From Rhodoplanes elegans (GTDB lineage: Bacteria; Pseudomonadota; Alphaproteobacteria; Rhizobiales; Xanthobacteraceae): a stretch of 33,345 nucleotides of DNA. Shown here piece by piece: positions 1-7,671 of the stretch. The stretch lies in contig NZ_NHSK01000100.1 in assembly GCF_016653355.1 (NCBI RefSeq), positions 1 to 33,345 of the forward strand, written 5' to 3'. A program made the translations under genes and the position numbers. The notes under the pieces were generated by a model. The model saw nothing but the letters and a program-made list of their open reading frames with translations, searched no databases and had not been told where the DNA came from. Within the stretch, counting starts at the first letter, position 1; each line of letters begins with the position of its first letter.

Positions 1-232
1 CGCGGAAACCATCTTGGCCAGCGGCCGCGAGTGGCCGCACCGACAGGCCGAACATATGGACGCAAGCGATCCGATCCGTTCTGAAAATCTCTTGCTGCAC
101 GGGGGCCGTCCACATATGGGTCCCGGGTTCGGCGCTCGCGCGCCGCCCCGGGACGACGACCGCTGCGGAACCGAGGCCGCGCGGCTCGTCGCCTCCGGCG
201 TCGATGTTCGTTCTGAGAAGGATCTCTTCACC
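1..232. other. Window start, no supported gene
   Basis: No convincing gene is seen before the RidA start. An open frame runs through from position 14, but its first 73 codons have no family character and RidA proteins do not carry such an extension. Positions 109-160 hold a GC-rich palindromic piece that resembles, in inverted orientation, the left half of the repeat at 22470-22585; both contain a CCCGGGACCCATAT-like stretch. This is probably a remnant repeat. Confidence 0.5.
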
Positions 233-712
233 ATGTCGATCGAATCCCGCCTGCAGGAGCTCGGGCTCGTGCTGCCGCCGCCGCCGGCGCTGCCGCCCGG
301 CACCGTGCTGCCCTTCGCCCCGGTGCGCGTCGTCGGCCGCCGGGCCGTGATCTCGGGCCATGGCCCGGTGCTGCCGGACGGCCGCCTGTGGGCGCAGCCC
401 GGACGGGTCGGCGACGGCGTGTCGCTGGACGACGCCCGCGAGGCGGCGCGCCTCACCGGCCTGTCGATCCTCACGAGCCTTCGGCGCGAGCTGGGCAGCC
501 TCGACCGCGTGACCGCCTGGGTGCGGGCGTTCGGCATGGTGACGAGCGCGCCGGGCTTCCAGGCGATGCCGGCCGTGATCAACGGCTTCTCGGACCTGAT
601 CCTCGCCGTCTACGGGCCGGAGCGCGGCCAGCACGCCCGCTCGGCGATCGGGGTGGCGGAGCTGCCGTTCGGCATCGCGGTCGAGATCGAGGCGGAGGTG
701 GAGATCGATTGA
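233..712 (+). CDS. RidA family protein (YjgF/UK114 type)
   Basis: 159 aa. The RidA/YjgF family includes enamine and imine deaminases that remove reactive intermediates made by PLP enzymes; this member looks like the longer alphaproteobacterial type (YjgF-like endoribonuclease-type Pfam group). The whole chain fits the single family fold. The segment HARSAIGVAELPF near residues 137-149 carries the arginine expected at the active-site cleft. I chose ATG 233 because a purine-rich GAGAAGGA lies about 10 bases upstream and because homologues begin near MSIESRLQELG. A longer in-frame start at 14 is not supported. The gene converges on ccoS, with a palindromic repeat between them. The exact substrate cannot be told from sequence. 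Confidence 0.85.
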   Translation: MSIESRLQELGLVLPPPPALPPGTVLPFAPVRVVGRRAVISGHGPVLPDGRLWAQPGRVGDGVSLDDAREAARLTGLSILTSLRRELGSLDRVTAWVRAFGMVTSAPGFQAMPAVINGFSDLILAVYGPERGQHARSAIGVAELPFGIAVEIEAEVEID

Positions 713-721
713 TTCGATGCT

Positions 722-824
722 GTCATTCCGGGGCGGTGCAAAGCGCCGAACCCGGAATCCAGCCAACGATTCGGAGCTTGCCGCTGGATTCCGGGTTCGC
801 GGCTTCGCCGCGCCCCGGAATGAC
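722..824. repeat. Palindromic intergenic repeat (GTCATTCCGGGG type)
   Basis: The 13-base ends GTCATTCCGGGGC (722-734) and GCCCCGGAATGAC (812-824) are perfect inverted copies. Inside them a second inverted pair, around CGAACCCGGAATCCA, flanks a short loop. It lies between two convergent genes (RidA and ccoS), so its RNA hairpin could end or stabilise transcripts from both sides. The style matches abundant intergenic elements known in rhizobial-type genomes. Confidence 0.85.
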
Positions 825-857
825 GGCGTGGGACCGGACTTGGCGTGACCAGCCGCC

Positions 858-1046
858 TCACCGCGACGGCGGCGCCTTTGCGTCGCGCCGCGGCGGCGGC
901 GGCAGCGTGTCGTCGTCCTGGATGGCCCGCCAGGCGGCGCCGTCGAGGTCGTCGTACTGGCCGGACTTCAGCGACCACAGGAAGGCGGCGAGCCCGCTCA
1001 GCCCGAGCAGCAGCGCGAGCGGCACCAGATAGACCAGGACTTCCAT
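858..1046 (-). CDS. ccoS: cbb3 oxidase maturation protein CcoS (FixS)
   Basis: 62 aa. CcoS is a small membrane protein needed to put redox cofactors into the cbb3 oxidase, acting with the copper ATPase CcoI. One transmembrane segment covers about residues 3-25. It is followed by the family hallmark LWSLKSGQYDDLDGAAWRAI and a short acidic then basic tail. ATG 1046 gives the usual length; the longer open frame up to 1346 is only read-through inside ccoI. It is the last gene of ccoGHIS, 20 bases after the ccoI stop, and is probably cotranscribed with ccoI. Confidence 0.92.
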   Translation of the reverse strand: MEVLVYLVPLALLLGLSGLAAFLWSLKSGQYDDLDGAAWRAIQDDDTLPPPPRRDAKAPPSR

Positions 1047-1066
1047 GCCGCCTCTCCGTGGCCTGC

Positions 1067-3412
1067 CTAGAGCGTCGGCTGGTGCGCTTGCGCGATGGTC
1101 CGCGCCGACGCACCGCCATTCGTCCCGACAACGTCCGCCGGCGCCTTCGGGTCCGCGCCGGCGCCGGGTCGCGACGCCTCGGCGCGGTCGCTCACCACCG
1201 CCTCGCCGGCGTCCCCCTTGGCGCGCAGCGCGTTGAGGATCACCAGCACCGAGGACCCCGACATCGCGAGCGCCGCGATCAGCGGGGTCGCGTAGCCCAT
1301 GATCGCCACCGGCACCGCGATGGCATTGTAGACCACGGCGAGCCACAGGTTCTCGTGCATGATTCTTCGCGCCCGGCGCGTCACGGCCAATGCGGTCGCG
1401 ACGGGGGCGAGGCGATCGCCCAGGAACACGGCATCGGCCGCCGCCTGGGTGAGATGGGCGGCCGTGACGGGCGACAGCGACACGTCGGCAGCGGCGAGCG
1501 CCGGAGCGTCGTTGATGCCATCGCCGACCATCAGGACCTTGCGGCCGCTAGCGCGCAGCGCCTCGACATGGGCGATCTTGTCGGCCGGGGTCGCGCCGGC
1601 CCGCACGGTCGTCACGCCGAGCTGGCGCGCCACATGGGCGACGGCCGCCTCGCGGTCGCCGGAGAGGATTTCGATCGCGTAGCCTTTCATCCGAAGCGCC
1701 GCCAACACCGCGGTCGCGTCCTCGCGAAGCCGCTGGCGCACGGCGAAGACGGCGGTGCGCGTCCCGTGTCGGAAGGCGATCACCGAGGCTTCCGGGTCGG
1801 CGGCGGCGATCCGGGCCGCCTCCGCCTCGACGCCGCACCAGGACGGGCGGCCGAGGCGCAGTTCGTCGCCGTCGAGGACGGCGCTCACCCCCTGCCCCGG
1901 CTCCTCGTGCGCGCCGTCGAGCGGCACCGTGGCGCCGGCAGCCTTGGCGATCGCCGCGGCGAGCGGATGCCGGCTGGTCAGCGCGAGCCGGCCGGCGAGC
2001 GCCAGCGTCTCCGGCGGAACCCGGCCCGCGTCGGCGAGCTCCGGCTCGGGCAGCGTCAGCGTGCCGGTCTTGTCGAGCACGATGGTGTCGACCGCGGCCA
2101 GCCGCTCGATGGCGTCGCCGGACGACAGGAGCACGCCGCTGCGGAACAGCGCGCCCGAGGCCACCACCTGGACGGCGGGAATCGCGAGGCCGAGCGCGCA
2201 CGGGCAGGTGATGATCAGCACCGCCACGGCCGTGACGATGGCGAAGTGCCAGCTCGCGCCGAGCAGCACCCAGCCGATCACGGTGAGGAGCGCCGTGAGA
2301 TGGACGACCGGAGCGTAGAGCCGGGCCGCCCGCTCGGCCAGCCGGACGTAGTGCGAGCGCGCCTCGACGGCGCGGTCGAGGAGCCGCGTCACCTCGTCGA
2401 GCAGGGTGCCGCGGTCGGCGGCGCCGACCCGCACCCGCAGCGTGCCGTTGACGTTGAGGGTGCCGGCATAGACCAGGGTGCCGCGCTCGGCCGTCACATG
2501 GGCGGTCTCGCCGGTGACCAGGCTCTGGTCGATCTCGGAGCGGCCGTCCTCGACCTCGCCGTCGACCGCGATGCGCTCGCCCGGCCGCACCAGCACGAGG
2601 TCGCCGGGCCTTATCGCCGCCACCGGCACCTCGCTGATCTCGCCATCGCCGACGAACTTGGTCGCCGTCTCGGCCTTGAGGGCGGCGAGGTTGGCGGCGA
2701 CCGCGCGGGTGCGGCGGCGCATGTTCTGGTCGAGCCAGCGGCCGGCCAGCAGGAAGGTGAGCAGCATCACGGCCGAATCGAAATAGGCGTGCTCGGCATG
2801 GTGCAGGGTCTCGAACACCGACAGGCCGAGCGCGAGCAGCACGCCGAGCGTGATCGGCACGTCCATGTTGAGCCGGCCGGCCATCAGGGCGCGGGTCGCC
2901 GAGCGGAAGAACGGCTGGCCCGCATAGGCGACCGCCGGCAGCGCGATCAGGGCCGAGAGCCAGTGGAAGAAGTCGCGCTGCTCGGGCGTGATGTCGGTGA
3001 CGTTGCCGGACCACACCGAGACCGACAGCAGCATCACGTTCATGGCCGCGAAGGCGGCGACGCCGAGACAGCGCAGCAGGAAGCGCGCCTCCTGATGCTC
3101 CTCCGATTCCATCCGGTGGCGGTCGAACGGATAGGCCTTGTAGCCGAGCTCGGCGAGACGGCCGACGATCGCCGCCGGCGCCAGCGTTTCGGACCCTTCG
3201 GTCTCCTGCCACTCGACCGCGACGCGGCCGCTGGTCAGGTTGGCGCGCGCCTGGGTGACGCCCGGCAGCACCCCGAGCCCGCCCTCGATCTCGAACATGC
3301 AGGCCGCACAGGTCATGCCGTCGACGGCGAGATCGAGCCGCGCGCGCCCGTCGTCGAGCGTCTCGACGAAATGGGTGAAGTCGGGCCGGGTGAGATCGGG
3401 GGTGTCGGTCAT
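1067..3412 (-). CDS. ccoI: Copper-exporting P1B ATPase for cbb3 assembly (CcoI/FixI)
   Basis: 781 aa. It moves copper across the inner membrane for the haem-copper centre of the cbb3 oxidase. Visible parts are an N-terminal HMA metal-binding domain with GMTCAAC (residues 32-38), the actuator motif TGET (300-303), the membrane metal-site motif CPC (403-405), the phosphorylation site DKTGT (447-451), the HP motif (482-483) and the hinge GDGIND (630-635). Eight membrane helices are expected for this class. The ATG at 3412 starts the natural N-terminus MTDTPDLTRP; the extension up to 3592 reads through a repeat and is not coding. It lies between ccoH, 238 bases upstream across a palindromic repeat, and ccoS. 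The repeat may weaken coupling with ccoG-ccoH, or ccoI may have its own promoter; none is obvious. Confidence 0.95.
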   Translation of the reverse strand: MTDTPDLTRPDFTHFVETLDDGRARLDLAVDGMTCAACMFEIEGGLGVLPGVTQARANLTSGRVAVEWQETEGSETLAPAAIVGRLAELGYKAYPFDRHRMESEEHQEARFLLRCLGVAAFAAMNVMLLSVSVWSGNVTDITPEQRDFFHWLSALIALPAVAYAGQPFFRSATRALMAGRLNMDVPITLGVLLALGLSVFETLHHAEHAYFDSAVMLLTFLLAGRWLDQNMRRRTRAVAANLAALKAETATKFVGDGEISEVPVAAIRPGDLVLVRPGERIAVDGEVEDGRSEIDQSLVTGETAHVTAERGTLVYAGTLNVNGTLRVRVGAADRGTLLDEVTRLLDRAVEARSHYVRLAERAARLYAPVVHLTALLTVIGWVLLGASWHFAIVTAVAVLIITCPCALGLAIPAVQVVASGALFRSGVLLSSGDAIERLAAVDTIVLDKTGTLTLPEPELADAGRVPPETLALAGRLALTSRHPLAAAIAKAAGATVPLDGAHEEPGQGVSAVLDGDELRLGRPSWCGVEAEAARIAAADPEASVIAFRHGTRTAVFAVRQRLREDATAVLAALRMKGYAIEILSGDREAAVAHVARQLGVTTVRAGATPADKIAHVEALRASGRKVLMVGDGINDAPALAAADVSLSPVTAAHLTQAAADAVFLGDRLAPVATALAVTRRARRIMHENLWLAVVYNAIAVPVAIMGYATPLIAALAMSGSSVLVILNALRAKGDAGEAVVSDRAEASRPGAGADPKAPADVVGTNGGASARTIAQAHQPTL

Positions 3413-3461
3413 GTCGTCATGTCTCTGATGCGATGACGGCTGCACGATGACGGCAGTTTCA

Positions 3462-3617
3462 CCTCTCCCCGCGCGCGGGGAGAGGTCGGGGTTCGCGCCG
3501 AAGGCGCGAAGTCCGGGTGAGGGGGCGTCTCCGCGAGTCTCGAGCGGGACGAGACGCCCCCTCATCCGGCACGCCGCTTCGCGGCGCGCCACCTTCTCCC
3601 CGCGCGCGGGGAGAAGG
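3462..3617. repeat. Palindromic intergenic element, copy 1 (CCTCTCCCC type)
   Basis: A 156-bp string of nested hairpins. It opens with CCTCTCCCC/GGGGAGAGG (3462-3485), then has TTCGCGCC-GAA-GGCGCGAA and a long outer pair GAGGGGGCGTCT/AGACGCCCCCTC. It then has a CGCCGC-TTC-GCGGCG hairpin and closes with a CCTTCTCCCC/GGGGAGAAGG hairpin (3592-3617). A second copy in the same orientation is at 16954-17110. It sits inside the ccoGHIS cluster, between ccoH and ccoI, where it might modulate read-through. Confidence 0.9.
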
Positions 3618-3650
3618 GCAAGCGCGCGTGTCCCGAGCCACCGAACAGAA

Positions 3651-4181
3651 TCAGGGCAGCACGACGCGGTTCTTCGAGAGATAGACGCGGTCGCCGCCGC
3701 GGGCCGCCTCGATGACGAGGTCCCACTGGCCGGCGGCGACGTCCTCGGCCTCGCCGCGATAGATGCCGATGCCGCGCTCGGCGATCTCGAGGGTGCGGTC
3801 GTCGCGACGGTCGGTCGGCCGGGCGAGGCGCGCCGTGACGACGAGCCCGCTCACCGGCTTGTCGGTGGCGTCGCGCGCCTCGATGCGCACGCTCGCCTTG
3901 TGGCCGCCGTCGCGCTCGGCGACGCGCTCGACATGGGCGGCGACCTGCCAGCCGCGCGACACCTGCTCGTGCGCGGCGGCGATCTCCTTGTTGTAGGCGA
4001 GGCTCGCCCGATAGGCGCTGTCGACCACGGTGCCGGGCAGCGTGTCGACGGCGAGCTTCATCATCACGCCGTTGACGCCGATCACCACGCCGAAGAAGGC
4101 GAGGATGTAGATCGCCACCCGCCGGCCGGTCAGCGGCCGGCCCCCGCTCGCGGTCTCGGTCTCCGCGGTCTCGGTCTCCAT
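3651..4181 (-). CDS. ccoH: cbb3 oxidase assembly protein CcoH (FixH)
   Basis: 176 aa. CcoH is a bitopic membrane protein that associates with and stabilises the cbb3 oxidase during assembly. A transmembrane helix at about residues 21-43 (RRVAIYILAFFGVVIGVNG) is followed by a periplasmic FixH domain ending in AGQWDLVIEAARGGDRVYLSKNRVVLP. I chose ATG 4181, which has AGGGAG about 8 bases upstream and gives the usual short cytoplasmic leader, here oddly acidic (METETAETET). An in-frame ATG at 4241 would add 20 residues and sit 24 bases from the ccoG stop; it cannot be excluded. It lies 84 bases after ccoG in the same operon. Confidence 0.9.
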   Translation of the reverse strand: METETAETETASGGRPLTGRRVAIYILAFFGVVIGVNGVMMKLAVDTLPGTVVDSAYRASLAYNKEIAAAHEQVSRGWQVAAHVERVAERDGGHKASVRIEARDATDKPVSGLVVTARLARPTDRRDDRTLEIAERGIGIYRGEAEDVAAGQWDLVIEAARGGDRVYLSKNRVVLP

Positions 4182-4265
4182 GCGCGACGCTCCCTGTCCT
4201 GTCACGTTCGCCCTGTCACGGCTCGTTCCGGCACGGTCCATCCTGGACCCTGCGCGCGCTCGACG

Positions 4266-5714
4266 TCACGGCCCGAAGAAGTGATCGGTCGCGGTCGCGG
4301 TGTCGCCCGAGTCGACGTCGCGCGCCGTGAAGGTGATCGGGTTCGACGCGCCGATGCGAGCGCCCGGCGGCACCGTGACGAGCACGCGCACCTCGCGGGT
4401 CTGGTCGGGGCCGACCGCCACGATGGTGCGGCTCGCCGGCTCCTCGCCGATGACGTGCACGACCGGGATCGGCACGCCGGAGGCGGAGAGCTCGATGGTG
4501 CGCAGATCGGACCGCTTGTTGAGGAAGCGGATCGTGTAGGCGTTGCGCACCGAGCCGTCGGACAGGTTGACGAACAGGGGATTGCGGTCGTGCAGCACGT
4601 TGATGTCGATCAGCGTGCGGGTGGAGAGCGTGTAGAGCATCACGGCGCCGACCAGCGCGATGATGCCGGTGTAGATGATGGTGCGGGCGCGCACGAAGCG
4701 ATAGACCGGCGCCTCGCCGGCCAGACGCCGGCCGATGTTGATGTCGTTGTCGTAGGCGATCAGGCCGGTCGGCCGGCCGATCTTCGACATGACGTTGTCG
4801 CAGGCGTCGATGCACAGGCCGCACTGGATGCAGCCGAGCTGCGACCCGTGGCGGATGTCGACGCCGGTCGGGCAGACCGCGACGCACTGCAGGCAGTCGA
4901 CGCAGTCGCCGGCCTTCTCGCCGATCGCCCGCAGCTCCACCGCCTTCTTGATCGAGGTGCGGGGCTCGCCGCGGTCGTAGCGATAGGTGACGTTGAGGGC
5001 CCACTCGTCGGTCAGCGCCGCCTGGATGCGCGGCCACGGGCACATGTAGATGCAGACCTGCTCGCGCATGTGGCCGGCGAGCGTGTAGGTCGTGAAGGTG
5101 AGCGTGGCGATCGCCGCATAGGCGATCATCGGGGCCTGGAAGGTGGCGAGCTCCTTCACCAGCGTCGGCGCGTCGGCGAAGTAGAGCACCCAGGCGCCGC
5201 CCGTCCACCAGGCGATCAGCAGCCAGATCGAATGCTTGAGGGTGAGCTCGCCGACGCGGCGCGCCGTGAGGCCCTCCTTGTCCTTCTTCATGCGCTCGCG
5301 GCGGTCGCCCTCGATCCACCGCTCGACCGCGTAGAACAGGTCGGTCCACACCGTCTGCGGGCAGGCGTAGCCGCACCAGACCCGGCCGGCGACGGCGTTC
5401 AGGAGGAACAGCACCATCGCGGCGATCACCAGGAGGCCGGTGAAGTAGTAGACCTCCTGGGGCCACAGCTCGATGAAGAAGAAGTAGAAGCGCCGGTTCG
5501 GCAGATCGACCAGCACGGCCTGGCTCGGCGAGTTCGGGCCGCGATCCCAGCGCACGAAGGGCAGCAGGTAGTAGATGCCGAGGAACACCGCCATCAGCAC
5601 CCATTTGACGGTGCGGAAGCGGCCGTGGACGCTCTGCGGAAAGTTCTTCTTCGCCGCGACGTAGAGCGGGGCGTCGGCGAGAGCGGCGACGGGCGGCTTG
5701 ACGGGCATGTTCAT
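4266..5714 (-). CDS. ccoG: cbb3 assembly iron-sulfur protein CcoG (FixG/RdxA)
   Basis: 482 aa. CcoG is a membrane ferredoxin-like protein thought to reduce copper for cbb3 assembly. It has several transmembrane helices (about residues 38-53, 88-108, 163-180 and 193-212). Conserved CGYACPQTVW (114-123) and CIYMCPWPR (221-229) segments are present. Two 4Fe-4S binding sets have complete cysteines: C271, C274, C277, C281 and C295, C298, C301, C305. An immunoglobulin-like periplasmic domain fills the C-terminus. ATG 5714 gives MNMPVKPP; ATG 5708, two codons in, is the alternative. It is the first gene of ccoGHIS and has its own upstream anaerobox at 5836-5849, with a strong inverted repeat in the leader. 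Confidence 0.95.
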   Translation of the reverse strand: MNMPVKPPVAALADAPLYVAAKKNFPQSVHGRFRTVKWVLMAVFLGIYYLLPFVRWDRGPNSPSQAVLVDLPNRRFYFFFIELWPQEVYYFTGLLVIAAMVLFLLNAVAGRVWCGYACPQTVWTDLFYAVERWIEGDRRERMKKDKEGLTARRVGELTLKHSIWLLIAWWTGGAWVLYFADAPTLVKELATFQAPMIAYAAIATLTFTTYTLAGHMREQVCIYMCPWPRIQAALTDEWALNVTYRYDRGEPRTSIKKAVELRAIGEKAGDCVDCLQCVAVCPTGVDIRHGSQLGCIQCGLCIDACDNVMSKIGRPTGLIAYDNDINIGRRLAGEAPVYRFVRARTIIYTGIIALVGAVMLYTLSTRTLIDINVLHDRNPLFVNLSDGSVRNAYTIRFLNKRSDLRTIELSASGVPIPVVHVIGEEPASRTIVAVGPDQTREVRVLVTVPPGARIGASNPITFTARDVDSGDTATATDHFFGP

Positions 5715-5775
5715 GGGCGGGGGACCCTGTGCTCCGGTGGCGCACCCTGCGCACGTGGAGGATGCTCCGAGAAAT

Positions 5776-5806
5776 GGACCGCCCCGGCCCCGGGCCGGGA
5801 CGGTCC
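5776..5806 (-). promoter_or_regulatory. Near-perfect inverted repeat in the ccoG leader
   Basis: Two 15-base arms (5776-5790 and 5792-5806) match at 14 of 15 positions and are separated by one base. The repeat lies between the ccoG anaerobox and the ccoG start codon, 62 bases upstream of the ATG. In RNA it would form a very GC-rich stem. No T-run follows on the minus strand, so it is not a typical intrinsic terminator. A role as a 5' leader stabiliser, an attenuator, or an end for ccoP transcripts is inference. Confidence 0.5.
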
Positions 5807-5835
5807 TGTCTTACGCCGCGGACGTGAACGCGGGG

Positions 5836-5849
5836 TTGATCATTCTCAA
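5836..5849. promoter_or_regulatory. Anaerobox (FixK/FNR site) upstream of ccoG
   Basis: TTGATCATTCTCAA fits the TTGA-N6-TCAA consensus exactly and matches 9 of 10 fixed bases of TTGAT-N4-ATCAA. It is centred about 128 bases before the ccoG start on the minus strand, in the 161-base gap after ccoP. The same type of site precedes ccoN, and a FixK gene lies in the window. Together these suggest microaerobic activation of ccoGHIS independent of the ccoN promoter. Confidence 0.75.
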
Positions 5850-5875
5850 TCTTGAATACGTTTACCGTCGCCCGG

Positions 5876-6745
5876 TCAACGTCCGCCGCCGAGCGTGTGA
5901 ACGTAGACGGCGAGCGCCTTGATGGTCACCGGATCGAGGCGGTCGACCCAGGCCGGCATCACGCCGGCGCGGGCATTGGTGATCGTCTCGATCAGGCTCG
6001 CCTCGTCGCCGCCGTAGAGCCAGATGCGGTCGGTGAGGTTGGGCGCCCCGAGCTCGGTGTTGCCCTTGCCGTCGTCGCCGTGGCAGACCGCGCAGTTGTC
6101 GGCGAACAGCTGCTTGCCGGCGGCGAGGTCGACGCCGGCCCGGGTCGGCTGGCCCGACAGCGAGCGGACGTAGTTCGCCACCTGGACGATCTCGTCCTTC
6201 TTCAGGGTGCCGTCCTTGCCGAAGGCCGGCATCTGGTTCTCGCGCGCCTGGGCGTGGCCGGAGCGGATGCCGTACTGGAGCGTCTGGTGGAGAGCGTCGA
6301 GCGTGCCGCCCCAGATCCAGTCGTCGTCGTTGAGGTTCGGGTAACCCTTCGAGCCGGTGGCGCCGGTGCCGTGGCAGGGCGCGCAGTTGTCACCGAACGC
6401 GGCCCGCCCCTGCGCCCGCGCGAAGGCGAGCAGGTTCGGATCCTTCTCGATGTCGGCGAGGTCGGCCTTGGCGAGCGCCGCCGCCTTCTCGCCGCGGAGC
6501 TGCTGGAGCGCCACCATGTCGGCCCGGACATTGGCGCGCGACGAGTAGCCGATCACGCCCGCCGTGTAGGACGACACCAGCGGCCACGCCGGATAGACGA
6601 TCCAGTAGCCGAACGCCCAGATGCAGCAGGCATAGAACGTCCACAGCCACCAGCGCGGCAGCGGGTTGTTCAGCTCCTTGATGCCGTCCCACTCGTGACC
6701 CGTGGTCGCGATGCCGGTGACGGCGTCGATGTCTTGCTTCGCCAT
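5876..6745 (-). CDS. ccoP: cbb3 oxidase dihaem c-type cytochrome subunit III (CcoP/FixP)
   Basis: 289 aa. CcoP passes electrons from the bc1 complex through cytochrome c to CcoO and the catalytic subunit. An N-terminal membrane helix (about residues 33-52) anchors the protein. Two periplasmic cytochrome c domains follow, with haem-binding CAPCH (121-125) and CAVCH (218-222). Probable axial methionines are M172 (QMPAF) and M263 (VMPAW). The ATG at 6745 starts MAKQDIDAVTG, 6 bases after the ccoQ stop, which suggests translational coupling. The length is normal for the family. Confidence 0.96.
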   Translation of the reverse strand: MAKQDIDAVTGIATTGHEWDGIKELNNPLPRWWLWTFYACCIWAFGYWIVYPAWPLVSSYTAGVIGYSSRANVRADMVALQQLRGEKAAALAKADLADIEKDPNLLAFARAQGRAAFGDNCAPCHGTGATGSKGYPNLNDDDWIWGGTLDALHQTLQYGIRSGHAQARENQMPAFGKDGTLKKDEIVQVANYVRSLSGQPTRAGVDLAAGKQLFADNCAVCHGDDGKGNTELGAPNLTDRIWLYGGDEASLIETITNARAGVMPAWVDRLDPVTIKALAVYVHTLGGGR

Positions 6746-6751
6746 GGTCTC

Positions 6752-6913
6752 TCAGTCCTCCCGCAGAGGCATCTTGGCCGCGTGGTCGAAGGCCGCGCGA
6801 TTGTGCGGCCACAGCGCGTAGGCGAGCACCGCCACGAACAGGAGGACGAAGAACGGCGTCCACCAGTTGGCGACGAGGTGGCCGATCAGGGACAGTCCGA
6901 ATTCCGGTTTCAT
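6752..6913 (-). CDS. ccoQ: cbb3 oxidase small subunit IV (CcoQ/FixQ)
   Basis: 53 aa. The frame starts MKPEFGLSLIGHLVANWW and ends AAKMPLRED. A single transmembrane helix covers about residues 17-36 (WWTPFFVLLFVAVLAYALWP). The WPHNRAAFDHAAKMPL segment right after the helix is typical of CcoQ. CcoQ stabilises the binding of CcoP to the CcoNO core. It sits exactly where expected, 10 bases after ccoO and 6 bases before ccoP. A GAGGGGATCC stretch just before ATG 6913 can serve as ribosome binding site. Confidence 0.93.
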   Translation of the reverse strand: MKPEFGLSLIGHLVANWWTPFFVLLFVAVLAYALWPHNRAAFDHAAKMPLRED

Positions 6914-6923
6914 GGATCCCCTC

Positions 6924-7658
6924 TCAGCGCAGGTTGGCTTTGTCGTCGTAGAGCTTGAGATCGACCAGCGTGCCCAGCATCTGCAGATAGGCGACGAGGG
7001 CGTCCATCTCGGTGACGCGCGACGGGTTGCCGTCGTAGTCGCGCGCCGTGCTCTTCGGGTAGCGGCCCTGGAGGTCGGCGACGGCCGGATCGTCGAGCGT
7101 CGCCTGGATCTTGAGGTCCTTGGCGGCGTTCTTGATCTGATCGTCCGTGTAGGGCACGCCGACGATCCGCAGCGTCTCCATCTGGGCGGCGACCGCCTTG
7201 GGATCGAGCTCGGTCTTCGCCAGGAACGGATAGCCCGGCATGACCGACTGCGGCACCACGGCGCGCGGGTTCTTCAGATGGGCGACGTGCCACTCGTCCG
7301 AGTACTTGCCGCCCACCCGCGACAGGTCCGGCCCGGTGCGCTTCGAGCCCCACTGGAACGGATGGTCGTACATCGACTCGGCGGCGAGCGAGTAGTGCCC
7401 GTAGCGCTCCACCTCGTCGCGCAGCGGACGGATCTGCTGCGAGTGGCAGGTGTAGCAGCCCTCGCGGACGTAGATGTCACGTCCGGCGAGCTCGAGCGGG
7501 GTGTAGGGCCGCATGCCCTCCACCTTCTCGATGGTGCTCTTCAGGTAGAAGAGCGGGGCGATCTCGACGAGACCGCCGATCGAGATCACCAGCAGGATGC
7601 CGATGAGGAGGAGAATCGAGTTCTTCTCGAGGATCTCGTGCTTGGCCATGAGCGACAT
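6924..7658 (-). CDS. ccoO: cbb3 oxidase monohaem cytochrome c subunit II (CcoO/FixO)
   Basis: 244 aa. CcoO carries one haem c and relays electrons from CcoP to the binuclear centre in CcoN. An N-terminal anchor helix covers about residues 14-36. The haem motif CYTCH (68-72) sits in the family signature [15 protein letters not shown] later VMPGYPFL segment supplies the axial methionine. A strong GGAGGA precedes ATG 7658, which also lies 13 bases from the ccoN stop. An ATG three codons further in (MAKHEIL) is the alternative start. Confidence 0.96.
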   Translation of the reverse strand: MSLMAKHEILEKNSILLLIGILLVISIGGLVEIAPLFYLKSTIEKVEGMRPYTPLELAGRDIYVREGCYTCHSQQIRPLRDEVERYGHYSLAAESMYDHPFQWGSKRTGPDLSRVGGKYSDEWHVAHLKNPRAVVPQSVMPGYPFLAKTELDPKAVAAQMETLRIVGVPYTDDQIKNAAKDLKIQATLDDPAVADLQGRYPKSTARDYDGNPSRVTEMDALVAYLQMLGTLVDLKLYDDKANLR

Positions 7659-7671
7659 GGTCGTTCCTCCT

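Noticed and set aside
845-3436. Long plus-strand open frame of 863 codons opposite ccoI
   Set aside because: It is arginine-rich with no domain and lies antisense to a clear CcoI ATPase. High GC makes such long mirror frames common.
5776-5806. Intrinsic terminator for ccoP
   Set aside because: It has a strong stem, but no run of T follows in the minus-strand reading and it lies beyond the ccoG promoter box.
3447-5855. Long plus-strand open frame of 802 codons opposite ccoH and ccoG
   Set aside because: No recognisable domain, and the opposite strand encodes FixH and CcoG with all motifs in place.
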